Shown here: positions 45,115 to 55,976 of the stretch, piece by piece
Numbering within the stretch: the stretch's first letter is position 1
How the letters are laid out: each line of letters opens with the position of its first letter
Source: Aspidapion aeneum
Taxonomy: Eukaryota > Arthropoda > Insecta > Coleoptera > Brentidae
Assembly (NCBI GenBank): GCA_963576565.1
Contig: OY755047.1
Coordinates: 33,586,851-33,650,850 of the forward strand
Direction: 5' to 3'
DNA: 64,000 nt
Translations under genes and position numbers: made by a program
The notes under the pieces: generated by a model
Databases searched by the model: none
Seen by the model: the letters and a program-made list of their open reading frames with translations, nothing else
What the model was told of the DNA's origin: nothing

Positions 45115-45516
45115 AGAGGCGCACATTATTACGCAGTCCTGGCATACCCAGTCTCCAGCTAAAACTTGACCGTTGCTCTCTCGATTTTCTGATTCCTTTC
45201 GGCAGTCTTTCTTCTGCATCTCGAGGGTCTCCCGCTCCTGTTCAAATCTTTGTGATCCTTTATGGACCAGGCGGCACTAGGCCAGAGTCTTGAGGTTGTT
45301 GGTGTCTATCTGGGATTTTATCATTTTGTTCTTGAGGACGTCCTTGTATCTTTTTAGTTGTCCTCTCCGATTCCTTCTTTCCTCCTTCAATTTTCTATAG
45401 AATATCTGCTTTGGAAAACGTGACTCGGGCATTCGAATAACGTGACCTGTCCAAAAACATTCAACTAAAGGTAGACCCCGTATAGAAATCCTAAACTTCA
45501 TCAGACACAAAAAGTA
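45115..45516 (-). pseudogene. LINE ORF2 C-terminal fragment
   Basis: The minus strand encodes 'VECFWTGHVIRMPESRFPKQ', 'IFYRKLKEERRNRRGQLKRY', 'KDVLKNKMIKSQIDTNNLKT', then after a stop a charged tail and a Cys-containing end ('DWVCQDCVIMCASR'). This is the recognisable terminal region of a widespread invertebrate endonuclease-RT LINE. No RT core remains. Confidence 0.72.
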
Positions 45517-46545
45517 TTATACTGGGGATTTCTTTCAAATTCGCAACAATGTTGCCAGTACTTTTATAACTTGTAATTTTGATGTAGGTACATAAGTAAA
45601 ATGGTACTAATAAAAATCAAAAGAATATTTTGTTTTTGAATTCGGCTTACGTTTTGGATTGCTATACATGTACCTGTAATAGAATATGTTTACCATCCTA
45701 TGTGAGAAAAGGATTGTTTCATATGCACATATGTATATAAATATTTGAAAAAAAGTTTTTTTTTAAGTTAGAATATGTTATCCAATAACCAATCGGTAAA
45801 TTTTTGTTTACATAGGTACCTAAACTTAACAAAAATCATAAAACATTTGCTTTTAAGTCCCTGTTTTTATAGACCTATCTGGCGGTTTAAATCCTTATCT
45901 ATTTTGAATTAAAAGGAAAGTATAAATTAGAAATAATCAGCTAAAGTTGGTTTTTTTCGAAGATTGTTGATTGTCGATTTTTATAGAACGTACAACGATT
46001 AGCACAAAATTGCAATTTTTGTGCAGTCAACCAAATTGAGCTTGTTTTTTGCAGGAACACAAAATAACTAGCGGCGATATCCTGTAATGCAAACCATTTT
46101 TTTAAATGCACATGCGCACCTCTCTCTTTCTGATCACATAAAATTATCTTCCTCTTACTAACTTCACACATGCTCGACCACAGCTGAGAGGGAGATATTT
46201 TATGTGAGAAGAAAAAGTACGGTAGCGAAAGCGCAGTTTCAAATATTGATTTGGTTTTCGGTTTTCTGAAAAAAACGGGACTCCATTTAAGTGTGAAAAA
46301 CGTTCAACTAAAAGTAAGTTTAATTAAATTTCTTTGGTGTGAGGTTAGAGTTCATAAATAGTTTATTAGTTTTGTATTCCCAGGTGGTATTTAAAAAGTT
46401 ATTAAACCAGATGACTAAACTGCACTTTTAACTATTAATTATTGTTCTCACTACAAATGTTTTCGGTATAAAAATAACTCTTACTTTTAGTCCAAATAAA
46501 TTTAAGTTAAATGTTTTGATCACGAAAGTTAAAAAACCTTTTCTT

Positions 46546-46551
<6 letters not shown>

Positions 46552-46609
<58 letters not shown>
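46552..46609. repeat. (TA)n microsatellite
   Basis: An almost pure TA run of about 58 bp. Confidence 0.97.
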
Positions 46610-46611
<2 letters not shown>

Positions 46612-46739
46612 ATAGCTTAAAAAAATTAGTCTACAAAACTCCCCTCACCCGAATGAGCGTTACATAGCCGAGTCTGACGGCTCAGTTCAATTCAGTACCC
46701 ACAAAAACTACTAAACGCGCCTAAAGAAGTTTACACTTC

Positions 46740-47510
46740 AAAAATTCCTTTACAATTTTTCTTAAAGGTTATAGCTCTAGACTTACGTGTATAGAAGATA
46801 GAGGGCACCAAAATTAACAAAAATCAGTTTTTTGCATTTTACGCAAAAACGGTAAGTCGTAGGTCCACAACAACATGTTTAGAAGGTAGATGGCAGCTAA
46901 GTTGTCAAAAATTGTGTTTTTTTTAGTCGTAGAAAGAAACTTTATAAACATAAAATGTTAAAGGACACAATTTTCTACATTCTTTCCTTTTGGGCCACAG
47001 GTTTACAACTACGTGTAGAACATATAGGGCGCCAAATTTGCAAAAATTATTATTTTATTTTATGCAAAAACGGTAGGTCCTAGAAAAACACACTATAGAC
47101 AAGAAATCTCCAGGACGCCATTCTCTACAATTCACCTATGTGAGTCATAGCTCTATGACTTATGGTTTTTGCGTAAAACGCAAAAAAGTATATAATGGGC
47201 TTTTTCGGCACCCTCTGTCTTCTACACATGTGGTTGTAGAGCTGTAAATTGTCATTGTCGCATTGTAGAGAATTGTGGCTTGATCATTTTATGTCAATAA
47301 TGTTTTTTTTTATGACTTACCGTTTTTGCATAAATTGCAAAAAACATAATTTTTTGAAATTTTCTTCTAAACGTGCGGTTGTAGACCTATAGACCATGGA
47401 GACCGATTGTAGGTAATCCTATGGGTAATATTTGTCATACATTAAATTTTGCCCTACGACTTATCGTTCTCGCGTAAAATGCAAAAAACTGATTTTTCTT
47501 CGCTATTTTT
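46740..47510. repeat. Palindromic complex repeat upstream of the THAP gene
   Basis: Direct copies of a module occur from 46761 to about 47130: 'ATAGCTCTA', 'ACGTGTAGAAGATAGAGGGC', 'TTTTTGCATTTTACGCAAAA' and 'ACGGTAAGTCGTAGG'. The same words recur in reverse complement from about 47150 to 47500 ('TTTTTGCGTAAAACGCAAAA', 'CTCTGTCTTCTACACATGTG', 'GACTTACCGTTTTTGCATAA'). The centre is near 47140. It is an imperfect foldback made of about 190-bp subrepeats, with no coding capacity. Confidence 0.72.
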
Positions 47511-47639
47511 CAGAAAAAAAATTAATAGCGGCAGCCATATAGACCAAACGTCACCCTTGGATCATTTATCGTTGCCTTTGAGAGGTTATCCGAATAAACG
47601 TGCGTTTTCGTTGTTTTTTGCAACTAAATAACTTTAAAA

Positions 47640-47704
47640 ATGCCTAAGAAGTGCATTCTGTGTGACAAAAGTGACGAGAAGTGGCTGGATTTATCATTTC
47701 ACCG
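47640..47704 (+). CDS. THAP gene exon 1
   Basis: The ATG at 47640 lies in the context TTTAAAAATG. The exon codes for the first zinc-ligand pair (C-I-L-C) and the HR before the conserved FP. The donor is GTAAGT at 47705. Confidence 0.78.
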
Positions 47705-48215
47705 GTAAGTTTGAATCTCTTCCAGAAACCGTCATATTGTTTACGATTTGGTAAGACAGTGGTGTGGTTTATAACTTTTTTTACAAAATATTAGTGATTT
47801 ATTTTACAAAGAAGTTTTAAGAAACATTATTTATTGTTGCAAATTCCCTTATTTTCCCACCTCTAGTGTTTGGGTTTTTTTGGAAAAGTTTCTTAATTTA
47901 TTCTGGCAATAATATATAACTCTAAAAAATATATTTCTTATGTAAACAACCATTTTCACTCTGTGATGTTATGTTATGTCATGCTACTGTACAGTTATTA
48001 AACATTTTAAAAATATTCAAATTTATAAGTTTACTAGGTTCCCCACTAATCCAAACAAGAGAGAGCTTTGGAGGGAGATTATTGGCCTTAATAAGGAAAA
48101 AATTCTGTCAAAATGGGCATGTCTTTGTTCTGACCACTTTGATCCTCGGTATGGTCGTTTAGCACCTAGTAGGCACTATCTTGTACCAAATACCTTGCCC
48201 AAGGTCAGGTGTTAA
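47640..48215 (+). CDS. Small two-exon THAP-domain (C2CH zinc finger) gene
   Basis: Exon 1 is 47640-47704, starting 'MPKKCILCDKSDEKWLDLSF' and ending at a good donor (CG|GTAAGT). Exon 2 is 48038-48215 after the acceptor TTACTAG. The split Arg codon is completed across the junction to give 'HRFPTNPNKRELW', and the frame stays open to TAA at 48213-48215, 80 residues in all. The product is one THAP domain: C5-x2-C8, the His-x-Phe-Pro of the family, Trp, and 'CSDHF' as the CxxH pair, ending with 'LVPNTLP'. THAP domains bind DNA in transcription factors and in P-element transposases. Nothing follows the domain, so this may be a minimal gene, the 5' part of a longer gene with further exons, or a remnant. 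Confidence 0.78.
48038..48215 (+). CDS. THAP gene exon 2
   Basis: Acceptor AG at 48036-48037. The exon supplies 'FPTNPNKRELWREIIGLN', the conserved Trp ('SKWACLCSDHF') and the C-terminal Pro-containing end, then TAA. A weak internal donor (AAG|GTCAGG) at about 48202 could join further exons. Confidence 0.78.
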
Positions 48216-48537
48216 ATACCAGTTCAAATTAAGAAAACTACTTACTACTAGTGGTTAGTAGTTAAATATTCAACTATCTTTTTTTAATATAAAGTATATA
48301 TAATATATTATCACTGGTTGTTTTTTATGTTCGATCATCATGTAATGATGTAAAAAAGTAGTTAGAATTAACAAATATAACTATAAGAAGAAAAAAGGTA
48401 GTACCTAGTTTAAACTTCCTTTTCACCTACTTACTGCATAGTCCCTGGTGATTAATTAAAAGAGAGCCTTGAGTCAAATGGTTTAAAATATTGTTCTTAA
48501 TTCTTATATTGGCCAAATTTAATAATGTTTGTATATA

Positions 48538-49154
48538 CAGGGTGTCCCATAACTTAGGGGCCATAGGCCAACAAGTGATAGAGGAGGTCATGTCTGATCA
48601 AAAACTTTTTTTTAACTTTTGTGATAATAACTTTTAAAAAAAACGCAGTAAAAATATAAAATTGCGTAGTCTTGTATAAGAACAAAAGCAGTAAATTAAA
48701 ATTAATTTAAAAAAATTAATTTGAAAAAAGTTAGTCAGTCAATTTTTTTAGAAAATACAATTTTTTTGGTATGAACTTTTATGAATGCCATATTAAATGC
48801 AATGTTTTTTAAATATTTTTTGTTAATAAAAACAAGTCTCTAGCGAGACATAATAATGAAATATTATTGATATTTTTTAAAAGAGAAAGCAAAAATTAAT
48901 TTTAAAAAAATTATTATTTTTTATACATTTTCGAGGTTATTTTGACAGCCCGTACCTTCTCCACTTATTAGCTGAGTATTCAGCTGGCTGTGACAGATTT
49001 TTTTTTGTATAACCCGTTTTCACCCACTCCTCTTTAAAAATCCTATATCTTAAAAACAGATGAATGTTGACCCCATGTTATATCAACTTTTTTCTTGGAA
49101 ATAACCTCCTCTATCACCTGCTGCACTATGGCGCCTAAGTTATGGGACACCCTG
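48538..49154. mobile_element. Inverted-repeat DNA element, copy A (617 bp)
   Basis: The ends CAGGGTGTCCCATAACTTAG and the reverse complement (CTAAGTTATGGGACACCCTG) are near perfect. TATA flanks both sides (48534-48537 and 49155-49158). The inward match continues ('GATAGAGGAGGT' / 'ACCTCCTCTATC'). There is no transposase. The right half of this copy matches the left half of copy B (62629-63314), so the copies are in opposite orientation. Superfamily not assigned. Confidence 0.87.
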
Positions 49155-49317
49155 TATAATAATCACTTAATTATAAATAATATTTTTTCATTTTTATTTT
49201 ATTTGGTAAATAAAAATTAAATAGATTTTTTTATGGAAATCAAAAGTATTTTGTTGATAAAACTGAATAAGTCATATTTTTTAACATTTGCAAATGTAAA
49301 AAAACACAGACTCATAC

Positions 49318-49730
49318 TGTGCGTGCAAGGGCTGAAAAATAACGGAATTTCCTTCGATAGGTCGCCGGTATTGGCTTCACAAGCACATTTAAAATTAAAT
49401 GTCGGTATTGACGATTGAAAATGGAAAGTTACGATACATATGGAATTTTATATGAAAAGGCACCTACCTCGGACTCTCTTGCAGCTCCAGTCGACGTTTA
49501 AACGTCCAGTTTTTTCACCTCAAATTCACTTTTTTCGGGAACGTGATTTTGCTAGTGTCTTGTTGTGACGGTGGTTCTTTGCGCACTCATTGCGGCGCTG
49601 CTTCTCTTCCACGTGTCCGGTGCCGTGAAACCCCATATGCATATTTTAGAGCGCGAAAATTTAAATTATTTTAAACGCGCAGAAAAGGAAAAGAAAATGA
49701 AAATTAGGAAATTTCTTGCTTGCACCAACA
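49318..49730 (-). repeat. BEL/Pao 3' LTR (minus-strand element)
   Basis: Identical by eye to the LTR at 55997-56409. Minus-strand sequence just before it (GGCGGCCGGAAAA) is a weak purine-rich tract. Confidence 0.95.
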
Positions 49731-49932
49731 TTTTCCGGCCGCCAAAACACGTGTGTTTTTACTTAGTTAAGAAAAGGAAAGGAAAGAAAAATTAAATAGT
49801 ATTCGCCTATTAGCAATTAAACGATACAATTTAACATTAACCCAAATATGCATTAGATAATGCATGTAAATTAAAATTGAAAGAAAAGAAAAAATACTTA
49901 GAAAAAATTAAGAAAAAAAAGAAAATTTTGCC

Positions 49933-52900
49933 TTATGCGTCGGGCATAGGCAAAGGACATAGTTTCACTACTGGTCGACGATATGTTCCTGTAGCTGTTT
50001 TAACGGTCACAACACGAATATGACCGTCTGAGCCAGGGTGTACGTCGACAATTCGCCCAACAGCCCATTGCAATGGCGGTTTTTGTTCATTCTTTACCAC
50101 GACTAAAGTATTTAGTTTAATATTGTTAGAAGCCTCTGTCCATTTAGAACGCTGTTGCAAGGTGTTTAGGTACTCCAAGTTCCAGCGTTTCCAAAAATCG
50201 GACTGGAGCCTTTGCACCAGCTGCCAGCGGGACAGGGTGTTCAACTTGGAATCAGAAAAATCGGGCTCTGGTACGGAATTCAACGGTTCCAGGGTAAGAA
50301 AATGACCAGGGGTCAGTGGAAGAAAGTCATTCGGATCCATACTTTGGGCATACAGAGGCCGGCTGTTTAGTATGGATTCGACCTGACACAAAAAAGTAAA
50401 AAACTCTTCATAGGTTAACCGTTGCTCACCTATTACACGTTTTAAATTTGCCTTGGTGGATTTAACTCCTGCCTCAGCTAGTCCGTTTAGGTGCGGACTA
50501 CCAGGACTTGAAAAATGCCAGGTAATTTTTAGACTGTGACATGCTTCCTGGGAGTACTGTTTGAGTAAACGATCAGCTCCCAAGAACGCGCTACCACAAT
50601 CTGAGTAAATGTCAGAGATTCTTCCTCTTCTTGCCACAAATCTCTTAAAAGCCGCAAGAAAGGTAGGGGTGGAAATATCGGAGGTAAGTTCTAGGTGAAC
50701 TGCCTTTGTTGCGGAGCAGACTAAGACAAGAATATAACCTTTGGATACCTTTGCACCTCGGTACTTTCCCATTGTAATTGGAAAGGGACCACAATAATCT
50801 ATGGCAACATGTGAAAATGCCTTTACTTGAGAGATGCGTTGAGCAGGCAAGTTGCCCATGATTTGTACGGAAGGTTTAGGATTTAATCGATAGCATAAAA
50901 TGCAATGAGAAGTTACGCTCTCGATTGCATAGCGAGGGGAAAGGATCCAAAATTGTTGTCTCAAGAGGTAATGCAACGTTTTTTGACCGGGATGACAGTA
51001 CCTTTTGTGAGTGTACTCAATGACAAGTTGAGTAAGACGGTGAGAACGTGGTAAAAGTAAAGGGTGTTTTGCTGAATAAGAGAGTTCGGAAGAATGTGGT
51101 AATCGACCCCCCACTCTTAAGCAGCCTTGTGTATCTAGAAAAAGTGAAAGTTTACGAAATTGTTTAGGAAGTAGCTTTGCGTCATTCAAACGTGAAATGA
51201 GATCAGCAAAGATGGAACGTTGAACATGCCGAACGAGAACAATAAGAGAATGTTGAAGTTCTACTTCGGTAATATTTTCGTTAGGATATTTAGATTTCTT
51301 TTCGGTAAGGCGAAAAATATAGGAAATTATGCGTTGAATTTTCTCTAGGGAAGAGTAACGAGAAAGAAAAGTATCAAGCATGTGTGGTTCAACTGTGCAT
51401 GTTTGAAATACTGATTTTCGTTCTTCCAGAATAACCTCGTTTTCCGGAGGGTCTGGACAGCGAAAATCATCAGGCCAGCTCTCTTTTGGTAGCCTAAGAA
51501 AACAAGGACCTTCCCAATACAAGTCATGTTTGACAAGTTGATTAGGCATAAGACCGCGCGAAGCACAGTCGGCTGGATTTAGCGCTGATGGAATATATTT
51601 CCAGGCCGTAGGAGAAATGGTTTCTTGAATGTGACAGATACGGTTTGCCACAAACGTTTTAAACCTGTGAGGTGAAGCCGCCAACCAGCATAGAACCACT
51701 TGGGAATCACACCATGCACAGATTTGGTTGAAGTTAAGAATATCTGAATAAGTGTTTTGAATAAAGGAAATTAGGTCGCAAAGTAAAGTGGCACCAAGAA
51801 GCTCCAGTCGCGGAAGACTGACTGTTTTCACTGGTGCGACCTTAGATTTGGCCATTACAAGAAAGGTATGGATTTCTCCGGATACTGACTCCATTCTGAA
51901 ATAGACCGTAGCCGCGTAACCTATCATAGAGGCGTCTGAAAAGCCGTGAAGTTCAATGCTACGTGGTTGATCAATGGAAAGGCGTCTAGGTAAATGAATA
52001 TTTGAAAGATTTGGAAGTTCGGTTCGAAATTGATTCCAAACATTTACGATATGCGGAGGAGGCTGAGAATCCCAGTCCAGCTTCTCCTTCCACAGATCTT
52101 GCATGAGATGCTTAGCAAGTAAAGAAACGGGAGAACAGAAACCTAAGGGATCAAAAATTTTCATGATTTGAGATAAGATACCTCGCTTGGTGCATGGTTT
52201 ATCTTCTGGTACGACCAAGTAGGTAAACGAATCTGAGATAGGATTCCATTGGAGACCTAATATTTTTACAAAATTAGGTTCGGATTTGTCGAAACGAATG
52301 GACATTTGTGTTTCTGATTCTGAGAATGAGGAGAGAAGTTCCGGACTGTTGCTCGCCCATTTTTTAAGTTCAAACCCTCCTAGGCGCAACAGGGAGATTA
52401 ACTCCGACTGAAGTTCTTTGGCAGAGGCCACAGAATCCTGCCCAGTGAGCACGTCGTCGACGTAAATGTCTTTAAGAAGCACCTTGGAAGCATTAGGATA
52501 CCTTTCAGACTCAAGTTTAGCTAGTTCTTGTATAGTACGAATAGCTAAGTAAGGTGATGACTTAAGTCCATAAACAACTGTTCTTAAGGAGTAGGTTTGG
52601 ACAGGATCATCCTCAGAAAATCTCCATAGAATATTTTGATAACGCGTGTGTTCAGGAATAATTAAAATCTGTCGGAACATTTTTACTATGTCAGTAACAA
52701 AGGCTACAGCATGAATTCGAAAATTAAGTAAAATTTCACGGACATCATTTTGCAGTTTAGGACCTGCGCACAACGTCTCGTTGAGTGAGACACCTCTGGG
52801 ACTACGTTGAGACCCATCAAAGACCACTCTTATCTTCCCAGTGTTCCAGACACTGTGATGAGGGATAAAGTAGGAATTATCCAAGACATCTTTAGATATA

Positions 52901-55245
52901 GGCGTAGGAATAGGTATCATGTGACCAGTGTCTAAATAATCTTGCATAAAATCTTTGTAAGCTTGATAATTAGCTGAGTCTTTGAGAAGTCTAGCTTCCT
53001 GAAGCTTGAAACGTTTTAAAGCGATTGGATAGGTGTCACCCAACTGGGGTTCTAAATTTATGAAAGGTAATGGAACGACGAATCTACCTGATTCGTTGCG
53101 TGAAACTGATTGTGAAAATAATTTTTCGCACATAATATCCTCAGGACTGTGATGAACCTTATGTGGAACCTGCTCTATCTCCCAGAAGCGCTCTAGGCAG
53201 ATATCCAGAGATGGTTCGATGGAAGTGTAACAGCTTATGAGTGATTGTGGATTTTGTTGCTTTGAAGTTTCAACTTTACCAATCAGCACATAGCCGAAGA
53301 TGCTATTAAAAGCACTAGGTTGTCCACGCTCTCCGTGGATAACTCCCTCTTGTAAGAGATGCGGAAAAAGTTCACAACCTACTAGGACATCAATGGAACT
53401 TGGTATATGGAAGTTTTGATCAGAAAGTTTGATATTGCGAATGTGATTCCACTTGCTCGAGTCGACAGCGCAAGAAGGAATCTCTGTACAAAGTTTTGGA
53501 AGTACTAAAGCCTCAAAATCAAAGGTAGGTCCCGCTTGACCTTGAGGTTTGATAAGACATTTCGTCTTACCTTTGGTATTGGAAGATGTCATTTGATTTA
53601 AGCCTTGAATAGAAGTAGAAAAGAAGCTTTTCGAAAGACCTAAACGATTTAGACATTTTTCTGAAATAAAGTTTGCCTCTGAGGCAGAATCGAGTAAGAT
53701 ACGAACTGGTTGGTAATGTCCCCTTGAGTCTAACATGTCAGCTACAACGGTAGAAAGTAGAAAAGTGGAATTTTTGGAAATCATTGTCGCATGACAGTTT
53801 GTGGAATGGCTTCCTGACATAGGGGTGCTATTGGAATTGGAAAGTGGAATATTAACGTTCTCTGGAGGATAAGAATCAACACTCACAGAGGGCGCTACTG
53901 GTTGTGGAACGTGAAGAAGACTGTGGTGCCTAGCTCCACACGTAAAGCAGTTGTAGGAGGAGGGGCAATTCACGGTCTGGTGAGCAAAATGTAAGCAATT
54001 TTGACATAGATTCACCTGCCGAACATAACCCATCCTTTCCTGTGGACTTTTGTTTTGAAATTCGATACATTTCGATAATGCGTGATTCGAAGAACATAGG
54101 TAGCATTTTATTTTTGGATTAAAAGTTCTGTTCTGATTATTTTGTATTTGAGGGTTGCTGCGTTGATTGCTATTTTGTAAAGTATTTTGTTGATTTCTTG
54201 AATTTGAACTTTGATTTGAAATAGTTGTATTGAAAGCAGAAGGTGAATTAAAACTGTTTCTCTGAAAACTGTTCTGTTGAGAATTACGCGTAGTTTGAGG
54301 TTGTCTAGGGGTTTGATTTTGCCTACTAAAACTGGGCATTTGCACTACAGATTCGAGCGCAACGCAATGATTTTCTATAAACGTGTAAAGATCAGTGTAG
54401 GACGGAATTTCTGAATTGTTTTTCTCTCTACTATAGTAAAGTTCGAAATCAGTCCTCATCTTGACTTCAAGTTTTGAGAGCATCATGTTAAAAGTAAGAA
54501 AGTCCCATTCTTTTGTAGGAAAACCAAGCTCATTTAAGATGGCTAGATTCTCAGAAAATGTATCCAACATGGAACGTAATTCTTTCCCAGAACTGGATTT
54601 AATTGAAAGAAAGTTAATAGCATTCAAAGCGGTAGTAGCAATAATTCGTTTATTTTGATACCTCTTTACTAAGGTTTCATACGCAATGTGATAATTGCTA
54701 TCTGCGAGGGAAAGGGTTTTTACTAGAGAAAGGGCTTCATTCAGAACAGAACTCCGCAATTGTTGAAATTTCTCTATATCACTTAAATCAGAATTTTGAT
54801 GTACCATGACTTTAAATAAGTCAAACCAGTGTTGCCAGTCTTTATAATTACCATTGAAAATTGGCAACCGTGGTTGTGGAAATGATCTTGTATTTGACCT
54901 CTGAACAATATTTTGTTGGTTAGGGTTGCCTACGTAATTGACAGGGTTGGCCCTAAAAAGGTCGTAGTAAATACCCTTACATTCATAATAAAGGTTGTCA
55001 AAGTCTTTTCTAGTTTTGTCCTGCTCGTCAAATGAAAGTTTAAACTCTTCGAGAGAGCCAATAATTTGGTTATGAAAATTATAGAATTGAGCATGACATT
55101 CTTCGACGTCTTCATATCTGGATTTAAACAAAAAGTGAAACGCTGTATCCGACTTCGCTTTCAAAGCTACCTCGTGAGCTTCCGCCATTTGGTTGAAGCT
55201 CAAAAGCCTTTTGTCGCAAAGTTTTTTCTGTTTTTGCGTAGACAT
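49933..55245 (-). CDS. BEL/Pao gag-pol polyprotein, 1770 aa, intact
   Basis: The start is the ATG at 55243-55245 ('MSTQKQKKLCDKRLL'). The gag DUF1759 core spans about 115-290 ('PIFNGNYKDWQHWFDLF'). A Gln/Asn/Ser-rich linker (300-370) and zinc knuckles (about 380-445, 'CYLCSSNHALSKC') follow. The DUF1758 protease active site is 'LLDSASEANF' (about 520). In RT the catalytic Asp is in 'FVTDIVKMFRQ' (about 848) and 'YVDD' is at about 928. RNase H spans about 1100-1230 ('GFSDASMIGYAATVYF', 'AWCDSQVVLCWL'). The integrase zinc domain is at about 1390-1450, and DDE residues are in 'VAIDYCGPF' (about 1482), 'YSDCGSAFLG' (about 1546) and 'NGLAEAGVKS' (about 1588). DUF5641 forms the C terminus. It makes the particle and carries out reverse transcription and integration. 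No env is present. Confidence 0.96.
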   Translation of the reverse strand: MSTQKQKKLCDKRLLSFNQMAEAHEVALKAKSDTAFHFLFKSRYEDVEECHAQFYNFHNQIIGSLEEFKLSFDEQDKTRKDFDNLYYECKGIYYDLFRANPVNYVGNPNQQNIVQRSNTRSFPQPRLPIFNGNYKDWQHWFDLFKVMVHQNSDLSDIEKFQQLRSSVLNEALSLVKTLSLADSNYHIAYETLVKRYQNKRIIATTALNAINFLSIKSSSGKELRSMLDTFSENLAILNELGFPTKEWDFLTFNMMLSKLEVKMRTDFELYYSREKNNSEIPSYTDLYTFIENHCVALESVVQMPSFSRQNQTPRQPQTTRNSQQNSFQRNSFNSPSAFNTTISNQSSNSRNQQNTLQNSNQRSNPQIQNNQNRTFNPKIKCYLCSSNHALSKCIEFQNKSPQERMGYVRQVNLCQNCLHFAHQTVNCPSSYNCFTCGARHHSLLHVPQPVAPSVSVDSYPPENVNIPLSNSNSTPMSGSHSTNCHATMISKNSTFLLSTVVADMLDSRGHYQPVRILLDSASEANFISEKCLNRLGLSKSFFSTSIQGLNQMTSSNTKGKTKCLIKPQGQAGPTFDFEALVLPKLCTEIPSCAVDSSKWNHIRNIKLSDQNFHIPSSIDVLVGCELFPHLLQEGVIHGERGQPSAFNSIFGYVLIGKVETSKQQNPQSLISCYTSIEPSLDICLERFWEIEQVPHKVHHSPEDIMCEKLFSQSVSRNESGRFVVPLPFINLEPQLGDTYPIALKRFKLQEARLLKDSANYQAYKDFMQDYLDTGHMIPIPTPISKDVLDNSYFIPHHSVWNTGKIRVVFDGSQRSPRGVSLNETLCAGPKLQNDVREILLNFRIHAVAFVTDIVKMFRQILIIPEHTRYQNILWRFSEDDPVQTYSLRTVVYGLKSSPYLAIRTIQELAKLESERYPNASKVLLKDIYVDDVLTGQDSVASAKELQSELISLLRLGGFELKKWASNSPELLSSFSESETQMSIRFDKSEPNFVKILGLQWNPISDSFTYLVVPEDKPCTKRGILSQIMKIFDPLGFCSPVSLLAKHLMQDLWKEKLDWDSQPPPHIVNVWNQFRTELPNLSNIHLPRRLSIDQPRSIELHGFSDASMIGYAATVYFRMESVSGEIHTFLVMAKSKVAPVKTVSLPRLELLGATLLCDLISFIQNTYSDILNFNQICAWCDSQVVLCWLAASPHRFKTFVANRICHIQETISPTAWKYIPSALNPADCASRGLMPNQLVKHDLYWEGPCFLRLPKESWPDDFRCPDPPENEVILEERKSVFQTCTVEPHMLDTFLSRYSSLEKIQRIISYIFRLTEKKSKYPNENITEVELQHSLIVLVRHVQRSIFADLISRLNDAKLLPKQFRKLSLFLDTQGCLRVGGRLPHSSELSYSAKHPLLLPRSHRLTQLVIEYTHKRYCHPGQKTLHYLLRQQFWILSPRYAIESVTSHCILCYRLNPKPSVQIMGNLPAQRISQVKAFSHVAIDYCGPFPITMGKYRGAKVSKGYILVLVCSATKAVHLELTSDISTPTFLAAFKRFVARRGRISDIYSDCGSAFLGADRLLKQYSQEACHSLKITWHFSSPGSPHLNGLAEAGVKSTKANLKRVIGEQRLTYEEFFTFLCQVESILNSRPLYAQSMDPNDFLPLTPGHFLTLEPLNSVPEPDFSDSKLNTLSRWQLVQRLQSDFWKRWNLEYLNTLQQRSKWTEASNNIKLNTLVVVKNEQKPPLQWAVGRIVDVHPGSDGHIRVVTVKTATGTYRRPVVKLCPLPMPDA

Positions 55246-55444
55246 TTTTGTTTTTGAAAGTTAATTTGTTTTTAAAATTACCCAAAAAAATGCTTAAAAT
55301 ATAGCTTAAAATATAACCCGAATTTTAGCAAAAATTAAACAATTTTATTATTTTAATTTTATTAACTTTTTTCGAAAATTTTGAAATGAAATGTTTGTAA
55401 GTTTGTCTGTATGTTATTATTTGAACATATCCCTTAAAAAAAAA

Positions 55445-55530
55445 CTTTTATGTCTCACCAAGGATTGAACCCCGCACCTTTCGATTCCAAGTCGCACACT
55501 CTGTGCATACGACTATCGGTCTCGTCTGAA
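55445..55530 (-). repeat. tRNA-like segment in the BEL/Pao leader
   Basis: The minus strand reads an A-box-like 'GACCGATAGTCG', then 'GTGCGACTTGGAATCG', then a B-box 'GGGGTTCAATCC'. The order and spacing are tRNA-like, but the T-stem and acceptor stem do not pair, so it is not a functional tRNA gene. It lies in the untranslated leader of the intact element and may be a captured tRNA-derived repeat. Confidence 0.5.
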
Positions 55531-55976
55531 AGTTTTTAACAAACGACGGTATTTGAAGAAACAACGCGCGCAACGTGAGACCTTGGTGACGACGAAACAC
55601 TTGCACCTGCGCGTTAACGCCGCGACACCTGTAAAATCGATAATCAGAAAAGTAGGTGGAAGAACCGCCCCAAAATTTTCACTTTCGGCGTATTGACGCC
55701 ACTTTTACTGAAAATGTAATGAACAAAGCGATCAACTTTCTTTGATGAACTAGTAAACTATACGAAATATGTGCATTGGCTATAGGTATTTTTGAACGGT
55801 AATAAACACTTCGATCAACTTTGAAGGAACATATCCCCAACAGGTGCTAAAACAATATGGTCTGATAATTGAAATTGAAATAAATTTTGAAATTTGAAAT
55901 AGAAAATAGAAATTTGGAATTTTTGTAGGAAATTGCTGAACCACAGGAGTCTAGGTAGTTTGGAAAACTATTAATT

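Noticed and set aside
47971..48162. 63-codon frame overlapping THAP exon 2
   Set aside because: It is in another frame. The THAP frame explains the region with conserved zinc ligands and splice sites.
49565..49795. Signal-peptide-like open frame (76 codons) on the plus strand, repeated at 56244-56444
   Set aside because: It starts at a non-ATG codon, lies antisense inside the BEL/Pao LTRs (hence two copies), and extends into different flanks. It is a chance opening.
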